This document shows, in pieces, positions 54,241-62,514 of a stretch of DNA of 64,000 nucleotides; position 1 is the first letter of the stretch, and every line of letters starts with the position of its first letter. The notes beneath the pieces were generated by a model that worked only from the letters and a program-made list of their open reading frames with translations, was not told where the DNA came from and did no database searches. Location: NCBI RefSeq assembly GCF_031157355.1, contig NZ_JAVIFT010000003.1, positions 124,001 through 188,000 on the forward strand, given 5' to 3'. The DNA comes from Hyphomicrobium sp. LHD-15 (GTDB lineage: Bacteria > Pseudomonadota > Alphaproteobacteria > Rhizobiales > Hyphomicrobiaceae). Both the position numbers and the translations under genes were made by a program.

Positions 54241-55620
54241 GTGTTTGCAATGCGCCGCCCCGGCGAGCCCCAAAATTCACAAGCCGCCCTGTCACCGAAC
54301 GCCTCCGCCGCTTCGGAGAAGCATCTCGTCGAAGCCCTGGAAGCGCTGATCCGCAGCAAGCTCGCTTCGAACGTTGCAATCGATGGCGCTGTCGGCAACG
54401 CTCTGACACGCCTCGTGCATCTCGTGAAATCGGCAAACACCAACCAGCTGCTGCTGGCCAACGACCTTGGCAAGGAAGCCTGCGAGGCCGCGATCAACAT
54501 CGGCTGGCTGTCCCACGATTTCGGCGAGGTCGCCCAGTCGACCGTTTCCATTTCGAGCGCCGTCGAGGAGATGGCCGCTTCCATCGCCGAGCTGTCGACC
54601 GTATCGGCCGCGAGCGCGACCCAGACTGAAAACGCCCGCGATACGATGCGCAGCTGCATCAACGATGCCCGCGCTGCCGTCGACGCCATGACCAACATTC
54701 AGGGCCAGTCGAGCAAGATCGGCGAACAGGTCTCGGTTCTGCAAAGCGCCGTTGATCAGATCGGCGAGATGGCGACGAGCATCGACTCGATCGCGCGCCA
54801 GACCAACCTCCTCGCCCTCAACGCCACCATCGAAGCCGCCCGTGCAGGTGAAGCCGGACGCGGCTTTGCCGTGGTCGCCGCCGAGGTCAAGACTCTCTCC
54901 GTCGAAACCGGCAAGGCCACCCAGGAAATTCGCTCGCGCGTCGAGGCCCTGACTCGCGAAATGCGCGAGATCCGCCACGCCGTCGCCGACAGCCTGAAGT
55001 CGGTCAGCTCCGGCAGCGCCGTCGTCACCCAGGTCGGCACCATCATCGAAAACATGGGCGACGAAGTCGCCGAGGTCGCCGAGCGCATTCGCGGCCTCTC
55101 CAACGTGCTCGAACAGCAGCGCGCTGCCACCACCGAAATTACCCAGAACGTCGTCCGCATCTCCGAGAAGGCCACCAAGAGCAAGGACGAAGTCCAGAAG
55201 ATCGGCAAGCGCCTCGAGGATTGCGAAGGCACGCTCCGCAAGGCCTTCGACAACGTCGAGCTTCCGGTTCGCTGCCCCGCGCTCATCCGCGTCGGCGCTG
55301 AGGCCATCTCGTGGAAGCGCCAGCTCGCCCAGATCCTGCTAGGCGCACTTCCGACCCCGTCCACCGCGCCTCAGCTCCCCCAAGCCGGCGTCATGGTCGA
55401 AGCCGACGAGCTCTGCAAGGCGACCGGCAGCGGCTCCGCACTCGCAGCCGACCTCTCGCAGGCCCTCTCCACGGCGCAGACCCAGGCCACGAAAATGGTC
55501 GACGAAGTTCGCAACCGCAATTGGGGCGCCGCGACGCCGGCTTACGTGGCCTGCGACGAAGCCATCGTCAAAGCCCACCAGGCGATCGCGCGCCTGCTCG
55601 AAAAGGCCGCCACGCTCTAG
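54241..55620 (+). CDS. Soluble methyl-accepting chemotaxis-type signal protein
   Basis: A 459-residue protein with no membrane segment. The signalling domain spans about 95-330 with the hairpin tip DSIARQTNLLALNATIEAARAGEAGRGFAVVAAEV (around 182-215) that contacts CheA/CheW. The N-terminal 90 residues are a four-helix-like segment of unknown ligand (EALEALIRSKLASNVA). The C-terminal region carries cysteines (CPALIR, ELCKATG). It begins at GTG with GGAG upstream. It is an orphan receptor with no chemotaxis genes nearby. Confidence 0.9.
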   Translation: MFAMRRPGEPQNSQAALSPNASAASEKHLVEALEALIRSKLASNVAIDGAVGNALTRLVHLVKSANTNQLLLANDLGKEACEAAINIGWLSHDFGEVAQSTVSISSAVEEMAASIAELSTVSAASATQTENARDTMRSCINDARAAVDAMTNIQGQSSKIGEQVSVLQSAVDQIGEMATSIDSIARQTNLLALNATIEAARAGEAGRGFAVVAAEVKTLSVETGKATQEIRSRVEALTREMREIRHAVADSLKSVSSGSAVVTQVGTIIENMGDEVAEVAERIRGLSNVLEQQRAATTEITQNVVRISEKATKSKDEVQKIGKRLEDCEGTLRKAFDNVELPVRCPALIRVGAEAISWKRQLAQILLGALPTPSTAPQLPQAGVMVEADELCKATGSGSALAADLSQALSTAQTQATKMVDEVRNRNWGAATPAYVACDEAIVKAHQAIARLLEKAATL

Positions 55621-55645
55621 ACCCTGGGAACCGGCTAAACAAATT

Positions 55646-55683
55646 AGAGGCGCGCTTCACCGGGAAGCGCGCCTCTTTCGTTT
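55646..55683. terminator. Bidirectional terminator between convergent genes
   Basis: A perfect 13-bp stem AGAGGCGCGCTTC (55646-55658) / GAAGCGCGCCTCT (55664-55676) with loop ACCGG. TTCGTTT follows on the plus strand and TAATTTGTTT on the minus strand, so it can serve both the receptor and the oxidase gene. Confidence 0.93.
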
Positions 55684-55711
55684 GGCGGCACGAGCAAACT
55701 CTGACGAGCGG

Positions 55712-56986
55712 CTAAAGCAGGTCTCGAAGGCGGTAGTACAGCATACCCAGCGCCAGCATCTGATTACCGAGAAACTGCCCGATCGGCAGACGCACATGGC
55801 GGATACGCTCGAACAGATCGAGCCTCTCCATCGTGCCTGAGATGGCATCCGCCACGATCTGCCCCGCGATATGCGTCGCGTTGACCCCGTGCCCGCAATA
55901 GCCCTGCATAAAGTAGACGTTCGGCTCGAGCCGGCCGATGGCAGGAACCCGCGAGATCACGATATCGATCTTGCCGCCCCAGGCGAAATCGAGCGCGACG
56001 TCGGCGAGTTGCGGAAACACCTCGACCATGCGCGGGCGCAGCGTCTCGCGGATATCGCTTGGATCGCGATTGGAATAGTTGCAGCGCCCGCCGAACAGCA
56101 GGCGCCGGTCCGCAGACAAGCGGAAATAATCGAGCACGACATTGCTGTCGGCGATCGCGAGGTCTTGCGGGTTGATCGCCTTCGCGAGGTCTTCCGGCAA
56201 CGGCTCGGTCGCAACGATGTAGCTGCCGGTCGGAAACGCGATCCCATGCAGCAGACCGCGCTGGAACGCCGGATCCATGTATCCGCCGAGCACGATCGAA
56301 GCGGCTTCGACCCGCCCTTCCGCCGTCTCGACGAAGGGCTTGGCGCCGCCGCCGAACGCCGTGACGGGCGACTCCTCGAAAATCCTGACACCAAGCCCCG
56401 CGGCCGCGCGGGCTTCCCCGACGCACAGATTGAGCGGATGCAGGTGCCCACTGCGCCGATCCACCATCGCGCCGTGATAGATCTTCGCGCCGATCACCTC
56501 GCCCATCCGATCGGCTTCGACGACCTCGAGATAATCCCCATCGCCCGCCGCACGGCGTTCCTCGACATAAGCCTTGAGGCCGTCCATGTGACGCGGACGC
56601 GCCGCCACTTCCGCCCAGCCATGCTTGAGATCGCAGGAGATCTGATACCGGCGAATACGGTCCTCGATGATGTCGTGTCCGAGATAGCGGATATCCGCGA
56701 GCATCTTCCGCCCGGCCTCGCCAAGCTGGCTCTCGATGCGATGCTCGCCGCTGATGCCTCCGATCATCTGCCCGCCGTTGCGCCCTGAGGCACCCCAGCC
56801 CACGCGTAGCGCTTCGACAACCACCACCTGATAGCCGCGCTCGGCCAAGCTCAGCGCCGTCGAGATCCCGGAAAAGCCGCCGCCGACGACGCAGACGTCG
56901 GCCTTGTGCGTACCTTTCAGCGTCGGGTAACACGCGCCGTCATTCGCCGTGGCGGCATAGTAGGAATTGATATGGGTGGCTGCCAT
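55712..56986 (-). CDS. puuB: FAD-dependent oxidoreductase, gamma-glutamylputrescine oxidase (PuuB) type
   Basis: A 424-residue DAO-family flavoenzyme. The dinucleotide motif is CVVGGGFSGISTALSLAERG (about 32-51). GWGASGRNGGQMIGG follows near 64-78, the FAD-loop signature of PuuB/glycine oxidase relatives. The length matches PuuB (426 residues). The predicted role is oxidation of gamma-glutamylputrescine after PuuA. It follows potI by 225 bases on the same strand. Neighbouring PotFGHI and PuuA-like genes support putrescine catabolism. Confidence 0.88.
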   Translation of the reverse strand: MAATHINSYYAATANDGACYPTLKGTHKADVCVVGGGFSGISTALSLAERGYQVVVVEALRVGWGASGRNGGQMIGGISGEHRIESQLGEAGRKMLADIRYLGHDIIEDRIRRYQISCDLKHGWAEVAARPRHMDGLKAYVEERRAAGDGDYLEVVEADRMGEVIGAKIYHGAMVDRRSGHLHPLNLCVGEARAAAGLGVRIFEESPVTAFGGGAKPFVETAEGRVEAASIVLGGYMDPAFQRGLLHGIAFPTGSYIVATEPLPEDLAKAINPQDLAIADSNVVLDYFRLSADRRLLFGGRCNYSNRDPSDIRETLRPRMVEVFPQLADVALDFAWGGKIDIVISRVPAIGRLEPNVYFMQGYCGHGVNATHIAGQIVADAISGTMERLDLFERIRHVRLPIGQFLGNQMLALGMLYYRLRDLL

Positions 56987-57211
56987 GAAGCCTGTCTAGG
57001 ATGTTTCGGTGACGGTTGGAACACTCTCACCAGCTTGCACGACGGCGCATCCCCCAACCGGGGAAAGAAGGAATAACAACGCGCCCCGCTTGTCCTCTCC
57101 CTTGGGGAGCGGGAACGGATTGCCCGATTGATCACGCGAAGCGTGGCTCGGATCGATCAATCGTGCCCGAGCAAGGGCGCGTCGCAGACCTCGGCGCCTT
57201 CTCGTTCCGAG

Positions 57212-58033
57212 CTATTTGGCGCCTGCGTCGACGGCTTTCAACTCCCGCTCCTGCCGCTGGCTTGCGCGTTTGGTCGAATACGAGGCGACCAGCACGCCGA
57301 TCGTCACGAGACCGATCATGATCGTCGAGATGGCATTGATCTCCGGCGTCACGCCGAGCCGAACCTGGCTGTAGATCTTCATCGGCAGCGTGGTCGCGCC
57401 CGGTCCCGTCGCGAAGCTCGCGATCACGAGATCGTCGAGCGACAGCGTGAACGAGAGCAGCCACGCCGAGATCACCGACGGCGCGATGATCGGCAGCGTG
57501 ACTTCCATGAACGTCTTCACGGGCGTGGCCCCGAGGTCCATCGCCGCTTCCTCGACCGACTTGTCGAAATCGTAGAGCCGCGCCTGCACCACCACCGCTG
57601 CAAAGCACATCGAGAACGTCGCGTGCGCGATGACGACGGTCCAGAATCCGCGGTCCATGTTGAGCGCAACGAACAGGAGCAGCATCGAGAGGCCGGTGAT
57701 TACCTCCGGCATCACGAGCGGGGCAAAGATGAGCCCCGAGAACAGCGTACGGCCCCGGAACCGGCCCATCCGCACCAGCACCACAGCCGCCAGCGTCCCG
57801 AGAATGGTCGCGAGCGTCGATGAGACGATCGCGACCCTGAGCGTCACCCACGCCGCATTCAGGATGCCCTCGTTTTCGAGAAGGCTGCCGTACCACTTGG
57901 TCGACCAGCCGCCCCACACCGTGACGAGCTTCGACTCGTTGAAGCTGTAGATCACGAGCAGCAGGATCGGGATGTAAAGAAACGCGAACCCCAGCGCGAT
58001 GGACGTTGCGTTGAACCAGCTGAACCGTCTCAT
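57212..58033 (-). CDS. potI: Putrescine ABC transporter permease PotI
   Basis: A 273-residue MetI-like inner-membrane permease with six predicted segments. The EAA loop EEAAMDLGATPVKTFMEVTLP (about residues 163-183) contacts the ATPase. The opening MRRFSWFNATSIALGFAFLY fits PotI. The start overlaps the potH stop, so the two are coupled. The longer frame upstream lies inside potH and is not used. Confidence 0.94.
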   Translation of the reverse strand: MRRFSWFNATSIALGFAFLYIPILLLVIYSFNESKLVTVWGGWSTKWYGSLLENEGILNAAWVTLRVAIVSSTLATILGTLAAVVLVRMGRFRGRTLFSGLIFAPLVMPEVITGLSMLLLFVALNMDRGFWTVVIAHATFSMCFAAVVVQARLYDFDKSVEEAAMDLGATPVKTFMEVTLPIIAPSVISAWLLSFTLSLDDLVIASFATGPGATTLPMKIYSQVRLGVTPEINAISTIMIGLVTIGVLVASYSTKRASQRQERELKAVDAGAK

Positions 58034-58908
58034 CACGCGGCCTCCCGCTGTTTTTCCTGGTTTCGCTGGAACAGTACGATCGGCACCACCAGCACCAGGA
58101 GCAGCACCACCGCCACAGCCGACGACACCGGCCAATCGCGGTTGGAAAAGAATTCACCCCACAGCGTCTTGCCGATCATCAGCGTCTCCGATCCGCCGAG
58201 CAGATCCGGAATGACGAACTCACCGGTCGCCGGAATGAAAACGAGGAAACAACCCGCGATGACGCCTGGCAGCGAAAGCGGGAACGTCACCTGCCAGAAC
58301 GATTTCCACGGCGGCGAGCCGAGATCGGCGGCCGCCTCCAGCAGCGACGGATTGATCTTCTCGAGGCTCGCGTAGAGCGGCAGGATCATGAACGGAAGGT
58401 ACGAATACACGATGCCGATATAGACTGCCGTCGTCGTATTCATGATGGTCAGCGGCTCGCTGATCACGCCGAGGTTCATCAGGAACAGGTTGAGCAGCCC
58501 TTCTTTCTTGAGGATGCCGATCCACGCATAGACGCGGATCAGGAACGAGGTCCAGAACGGCAGGATCACCAGCATGACGAGCGTGGGCTGCCACTCCTTG
58601 GGTGCCCGCGCCATGCCGTAGGCGATCGGATAAGCGACGAGCAGCGTGAGCAGCGTCGAGATCGCGGCGATCTTGATCGCCGAGAAATACGCATTCACGT
58701 AGAGGGAGTCACTGAAGATGAACGCATAATTCTCGAAATCGAGCTGAGAGAGAAACCCTCTGATATCGGTGATGTCGAACGTCGGCGTATACGGCGGAAT
58801 CGCCGTTGCGATATCCGACAGCGAGATCTTGAAAACAATGAAGAACGGAACGAGGAAAAAGACCACGAGCCACAGGTAGGGCACCGAAATCAGCAGCCAG
58901 CGACGCAT
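58033..58908 (-). CDS. potH: Putrescine ABC transporter permease PotH
   Basis: A 291-residue MetI-like permease of the PotB/PotH group with six segments. The EAA loop LLEAAADLGSPPWKSFWQVTFP (read in two parts, about residues 193-214) is present, and a conserved periplasmic loop follows FIPATGEFVIPDLLGG. It follows potG by 15 bases. With PotI it forms the membrane channel. Confidence 0.95.
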   Translation of the reverse strand: MRRWLLISVPYLWLVVFFLVPFFIVFKISLSDIATAIPPYTPTFDITDIRGFLSQLDFENYAFIFSDSLYVNAYFSAIKIAAISTLLTLLVAYPIAYGMARAPKEWQPTLVMLVILPFWTSFLIRVYAWIGILKKEGLLNLFLMNLGVISEPLTIMNTTTAVYIGIVYSYLPFMILPLYASLEKINPSLLEAAADLGSPPWKSFWQVTFPLSLPGVIAGCFLVFIPATGEFVIPDLLGGSETLMIGKTLWGEFFSNRDWPVSSAVAVVLLLVLVVPIVLFQRNQEKQREAA

Positions 58909-58923
58909 GCGACCCTCCCTGAC

Positions 58924-60129
58924 CTAGCGTGTCACGACGATGCCGGTTTCCGGCGGCCACTCGAGCCAGACGTTGTCTTCCCAGCTGATCGGCCGTTCGA
59001 CGGTGCGCGCCGAGTTGGCGCGGAGCGCTTTCACCCGCTGCCCGTTGCCGAGCTCGACGTGATAGTGCGAGATCGACCCCAGGTACCCGACATCCACCAC
59101 CTTGCCGGGCACGGCATTGCTGGCATCCGACGGCTTCTCGAAGGCGATGCGGATCTTCTCGGGGCGGAGCGTGAGCCACACTTGCTGGTCCCCAGTACAG
59201 CCCTCCGGCGCCAGCGACTTGAAGCGCGCGAGCCCCGGCCCCCAATCGATCTCCGCGAAGTTACCGTCCACCTTGACGACCTTGCCCTCGAACAGGTTCA
59301 CGTCGCCGATGAAGTTCGCCACATAGCGCGAATTCGGCGCTTCGTAGATATCGCCGGGCGTTGCGACCTGCCTGAACTCGCCGTGATCCATGACCGCGAT
59401 GCGGGACGACACCGTCATCGCCTCTTCCTGGTCGTGGGTAACGATGATGAACGTGGTCCCGGTGGTTTCCTGAATGCGCATCAGCTCGAACTGGGCTTGC
59501 TGACGCAAGCGCTTGTCGAGTGCACCCAGCGGCTCGTCGAGAAGAACGATGCGCGGCTTCTTCGCGATCGCGCGGGCGAGCGCAACGCGCTGCTGCTGTC
59601 CGCCCGAAAGCTGATGCGGTTTGCGTTTGGCGAAACGATTGAGCTCGAGCATCGTCATGGCTTCCTCGACGCGCTTCTCGATCAGCGGCTTCGCCATCGC
59701 ATCCTGCTTCAGGCCGTAGCCGATGTTCTGCTCGACCGTCATGTGCGGAAACAACGCGTACGACTGGAACATCATGTTGACGGGGCGCTCGTACGGAGCC
59801 AGGTCGGTGATGTCCTGACCGCCCACGATGATGCGACCGCTCGTCGGCTTCTCGAAGCCCGCAAGCATCCGGAGCAGCGTGGTCTTTCCGCAACCCGAGG
59901 GCCCGAGCAGCGCGAAGAACTCGCGTTCGTAGATGTCGAGCGTGCAGTCCTTGACGGCGACGAAATCGCCGAACCGCTTCACCACGTTCTGGAAGCGCAC
60001 GATGGGCTCGCGCGAGGGATCTTTCCAGGGCGCAAAGCCCGATTGAGGTGCCGGCGTTCGGACCGGAGACTTCTGGCCCGGTCCCGATGTGGCGGTTTGC
60101 GACGAGCCCAACACGGCAGCCTCACTCAT
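58924..60129 (-). CDS. potG: Putrescine ABC transporter ATP-binding protein PotG
   Basis: A 401-residue ATPase with Walker A GPSGCGKTT (around 75), Q-loop MMFQSYALFPHMTV, signature QLSGGQQQRVALARAI and Walker B RIVLLDEPLGALD, plus a C-terminal TOBE-type regulatory domain (about 290-395). It has a 40-residue N-terminal extension beyond most PotG (AAVLGSSQTATSGPGQKSP). It lies 99 bases after potF, separated by a strong terminator-like hairpin. Confidence 0.95.
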   Translation of the reverse strand: MSEAAVLGSSQTATSGPGQKSPVRTPAPQSGFAPWKDPSREPIVRFQNVVKRFGDFVAVKDCTLDIYEREFFALLGPSGCGKTTLLRMLAGFEKPTSGRIIVGGQDITDLAPYERPVNMMFQSYALFPHMTVEQNIGYGLKQDAMAKPLIEKRVEEAMTMLELNRFAKRKPHQLSGGQQQRVALARAIAKKPRIVLLDEPLGALDKRLRQQAQFELMRIQETTGTTFIIVTHDQEEAMTVSSRIAVMDHGEFRQVATPGDIYEAPNSRYVANFIGDVNLFEGKVVKVDGNFAEIDWGPGLARFKSLAPEGCTGDQQVWLTLRPEKIRIAFEKPSDASNAVPGKVVDVGYLGSISHYHVELGNGQRVKALRANSARTVERPISWEDNVWLEWPPETGIVVTR

Positions 60130-60192
60130 GATGAAAATCCTTCAACATCCCTCCGGCGAGGCAAACCGGCGCCAACTGCAGCCTCTGAAAGA

Positions 60193-60223
60193 AAACCGCG
60201 CCCGAGAGGCTCGGGCGCGGTTT
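60193..60223 (-). terminator. Intra-operon terminator/attenuator between potF and potG
   Basis: An 11-bp perfect stem CCGCGCCCGAG / CTCGGGCGCGG (60196-60220) with a 3-base loop; adding A-T pairs gives 14 bp. On the minus strand TTTTCTTTC follows. It probably stops much of the transcript after potF and so raises binding protein over the membrane parts. Confidence 0.85.
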
Positions 60224-60228
60224 GTTTT

Positions 60229-61332
60229 CTATTGTCCGGTAACGACCTTGGTCCAGATGCGCGTCACGACCCTTTGCGTTTTCGCATCGTAGGGTTTCTT
60301 GACGAACAGCCGCTTCAGCGTTTCATCGTCCGGGAAGATCGACGTGTCGCTCTTGATCTCCTCGTTGATGAAGGCTTGCGAAGCGAGGTTTCCGTTGGCG
60401 TAATTGACGTAGTTCGACGCCTTGGCGATCACCTCGGGCTTCAGGATGTAGTTGAGGAAGGCGTGCGCTTCCTCGACATGCTTCGCGTCCGCCGGAATGG
60501 CCATCTGGTCGAACCACATCTGCGCGCCTTCCTTCGGGATGTGATAGCCGACCTCGACGCCGTTCTTGGCTTCTTCTGCGCGATCGCGCGCCTGCAGGAT
60601 GTCGCCCGAATAGCCGACCGCGATGCAGATATCGCCGTTGGCGAGTGCGTTGATGAATTCCGAAGAGTGGAACTTCTGGATGTTTGGACGGACCGACTGG
60701 AGCAGCGCGCCCGCCTTCTCGAGATCCTTGGGATCGCTGCTGTTCGGATCGAGACCGAGATAGAGCAGCGCGATCGGAAGGATGTCGTCGGCCGCGTCGA
60801 GCAGGAAGATACCGCAATCCTTGAACTTGGAGACTATCTCAGGCTTGAAGATCAGGTCCCACGAGTTTACCGGCGCATCCTTCAGGCGCTCTTCGATCTT
60901 GGCCTTGTTGTAGCCAATGCCCGTGGTGCCCCACATGTAGTTGATTGAGTAGTCGTTGCCGGGATCGTAGAGCGCTGTGCGCTCCTGGATGAGCGGCCAG
61001 GTGTTCTTGAGATTCGGAAGCTTCGACTTGTCGAGCTTCTGGAAAACGCCCGCCGAGATCTGGCGCGCCAGGAACGGCCCCGTCGGCACCACGACGTCGT
61101 ATCCGCTGCCACCGGCGAGCAGCTTGGTCTCGAGCAGCTCGTTGCTATCGAACACGTCGTAGATGGGCTTGATCCCGGTTTCCTTTTCGAAATCCTTGAG
61201 AACCTCCTCGTCGATGTAGTCCGACCAGTTATAGATACGTACCTCTTTCGCAGAAGCCACGCCGGAAACGAGCGACGCAACCAGTGCAATCGAGCCCGCA
61301 ATCGGCGAGCGAAAACTTCTGAGAGTGATCAT
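60229..61332 (-). CDS. potF: Putrescine-binding periplasmic protein PotF
   Basis: A 367-residue exported binding protein. A signal peptide (1-28, GSIALVASLVSGVASAK) precedes EVRIYNWSDYIDEEVLKDFE, the family opening with the WSDYI motif. Polyamine contacts expected of PotF include WGTTGIGYN and acidic/aromatic residues (YSGDILQA, WFDQMAIP). It is the first gene of potFGHI and its promoter region bears the TGTGATCACA palindrome. Confidence 0.95.
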   Translation of the reverse strand: MITLRSFRSPIAGSIALVASLVSGVASAKEVRIYNWSDYIDEEVLKDFEKETGIKPIYDVFDSNELLETKLLAGGSGYDVVVPTGPFLARQISAGVFQKLDKSKLPNLKNTWPLIQERTALYDPGNDYSINYMWGTTGIGYNKAKIEERLKDAPVNSWDLIFKPEIVSKFKDCGIFLLDAADDILPIALLYLGLDPNSSDPKDLEKAGALLQSVRPNIQKFHSSEFINALANGDICIAVGYSGDILQARDRAEEAKNGVEVGYHIPKEGAQMWFDQMAIPADAKHVEEAHAFLNYILKPEVIAKASNYVNYANGNLASQAFINEEIKSDTSIFPDDETLKRLFVKKPYDAKTQRVVTRIWTKVVTGQ

Positions 61333-61414
61333 CAGCGACCTCCAAGGGAGCCTACACGCGGCGGGGCGAAGGCGCGAGCCTCCACGTCCCAGCCACCGGC
61401 TTGAACCTCCCCAT

Positions 61415-61424
61415 TGTGATCACA
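61415..61424. promoter_or_regulatory. Operator copy 1: TGTGATCACA in potF/gntR divergent region
   Basis: A perfect 10-bp palindrome embedded in TTGTGATCACATTA (61414-61427), 83 bases before potF and 147 before the regulator gene. The identical 14 bases recur upstream of the glutamylputrescine synthetase gene. Probable binding site of the GntR regulator; a CRP-type site is an alternative. Confidence 0.75.
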
Positions 61425-61570
61425 TTAATGGCGCGCTACAAGTATTTCGTTCAAACAAATGCATTCGGCGCACATAACGGCGTGCCTCTGCCTGCATCGA
61501 AAGCTGAGTGCCCAAGGTTGAGGCAGAGTTTGTTCGGCAAACGAAAAAGTGTGAGGTGACGACGAGGTCT

Positions 61571-62317
61571 ATGTCCCAGCGCCACACGACAGATCGCACC
61601 AAGAGAACGCTTGTTCGCACTCGCGTCAAAGCCGAACAGCTGCTGCCTGTCGAGACGGGCGACATTGGCGTTACCACACACGAAAACGTGTACAGAGGTT
61701 TACGTGACCGCATTCTCTTCGGCGGTTTTCTCCCCGGCAGCGCCGTCACCCTGAGGGGCTTGGCCGAAACCATGGGCGTAAGTCCCATGCCCATTCGCGA
61801 AGCGGTGCGCCGGCTCATCGCGGAACGCGCCTTGAAGCTGCAGGACAACCGACGCGTCCTGGTCCCCCCAATGACCAAAGAAGCGTTCGAACAAATTGTT
61901 TTTACGCGAAAAACACTGGAACCCGAGCTTGCCGCGCGCGCATTGGACAACATCAGCGACGCCGACATCCGCGCCATCAAGACCATCGATCAGACCGTCG
62001 ATCGCGCCATGGGCGTGGGCGATGTGCAGGCCTACATGCGCGGCAATTACCGCTTCCATTTCGCCATCTACCAGCGGGCGCACGCCGATATCCTCATTGC
62101 ACTCGTTGAGAGCATCTGGCTCCAGTTCGGTCCCTTCATGCGCATGGCTTACGGACGTATTGGCACCTCGCTGCTGGAGGATCATCACCAGGCCGCCATC
62201 GCCGCCATCGAGCATCGCGACCGGAAGGCCCTGAAGGCGGCCATCACAGCCGACATCGTCCAGGGCATGAATTTCATCGGCGAAGCCGTCCTGAAGCGCC
62301 CCGACCTAAAGACTTGA
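61571..62317 (+). CDS. GntR-family regulator, FCD subfamily
   Basis: A 248-residue regulator with an N-terminal winged helix (about 38-95, GSAVTLRGLAETMGVSPMPIREAVRRLIAE read in parts) and a C-terminal FCD ligand domain (about 110-240, ELAARALDNISDADIRAI, NYRFHFAIYQRAH). The ATG at 61571 is assumed, with GAGG close by; a GTG at 61508 would add 21 residues. Placed between the pot operon and puuA, both of which carry the same palindrome, it is likely the putrescine-responsive repressor of this regulon. Confidence 0.9.
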   Translation: MSQRHTTDRTKRTLVRTRVKAEQLLPVETGDIGVTTHENVYRGLRDRILFGGFLPGSAVTLRGLAETMGVSPMPIREAVRRLIAERALKLQDNRRVLVPPMTKEAFEQIVFTRKTLEPELAARALDNISDADIRAIKTIDQTVDRAMGVGDVQAYMRGNYRFHFAIYQRAHADILIALVESIWLQFGPFMRMAYGRIGTSLLEDHHQAAIAAIEHRDRKALKAAITADIVQGMNFIGEAVLKRPDLKT

Positions 62318-62383
62318 ACTCCAAGGCTGCTTGCCGCAACCAGCATGATATGCTCGCGCCGCCGCTTGAGTTTGCGTCCTTTT

Positions 62384-62393
62384 TGTGATCACA
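62384..62393. promoter_or_regulatory. Operator copy 2: TGTGATCACA upstream of puuA-like gene
   Basis: The same perfect palindrome within TTGTGATCACATTA (62383-62396), 121 bases before the synthetase start. The 14-base identity with 61414-61427 in the two promoters flanking one regulator is strong evidence of shared control. Confidence 0.78.
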
Positions 62394-62514
62394 TTATCAT
62401 CGACTGATACCCGGGCCACCCAGCGGCGAGCCCATGGCAAGGCGGCGCACCTTCTGCGTCTCCCCGCCGGTGTGCACCCGACTGCGTGAAGTGGCCGTCT
62501 GACCAAGGTGATTT

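Noticed and set aside
61415-61424. CRP-type control of the pot operon
   Set aside because: Half-sites TGTGA and TCACA abut instead of being 6 bases apart, so a GntR site is preferred, though CRP is not excluded.
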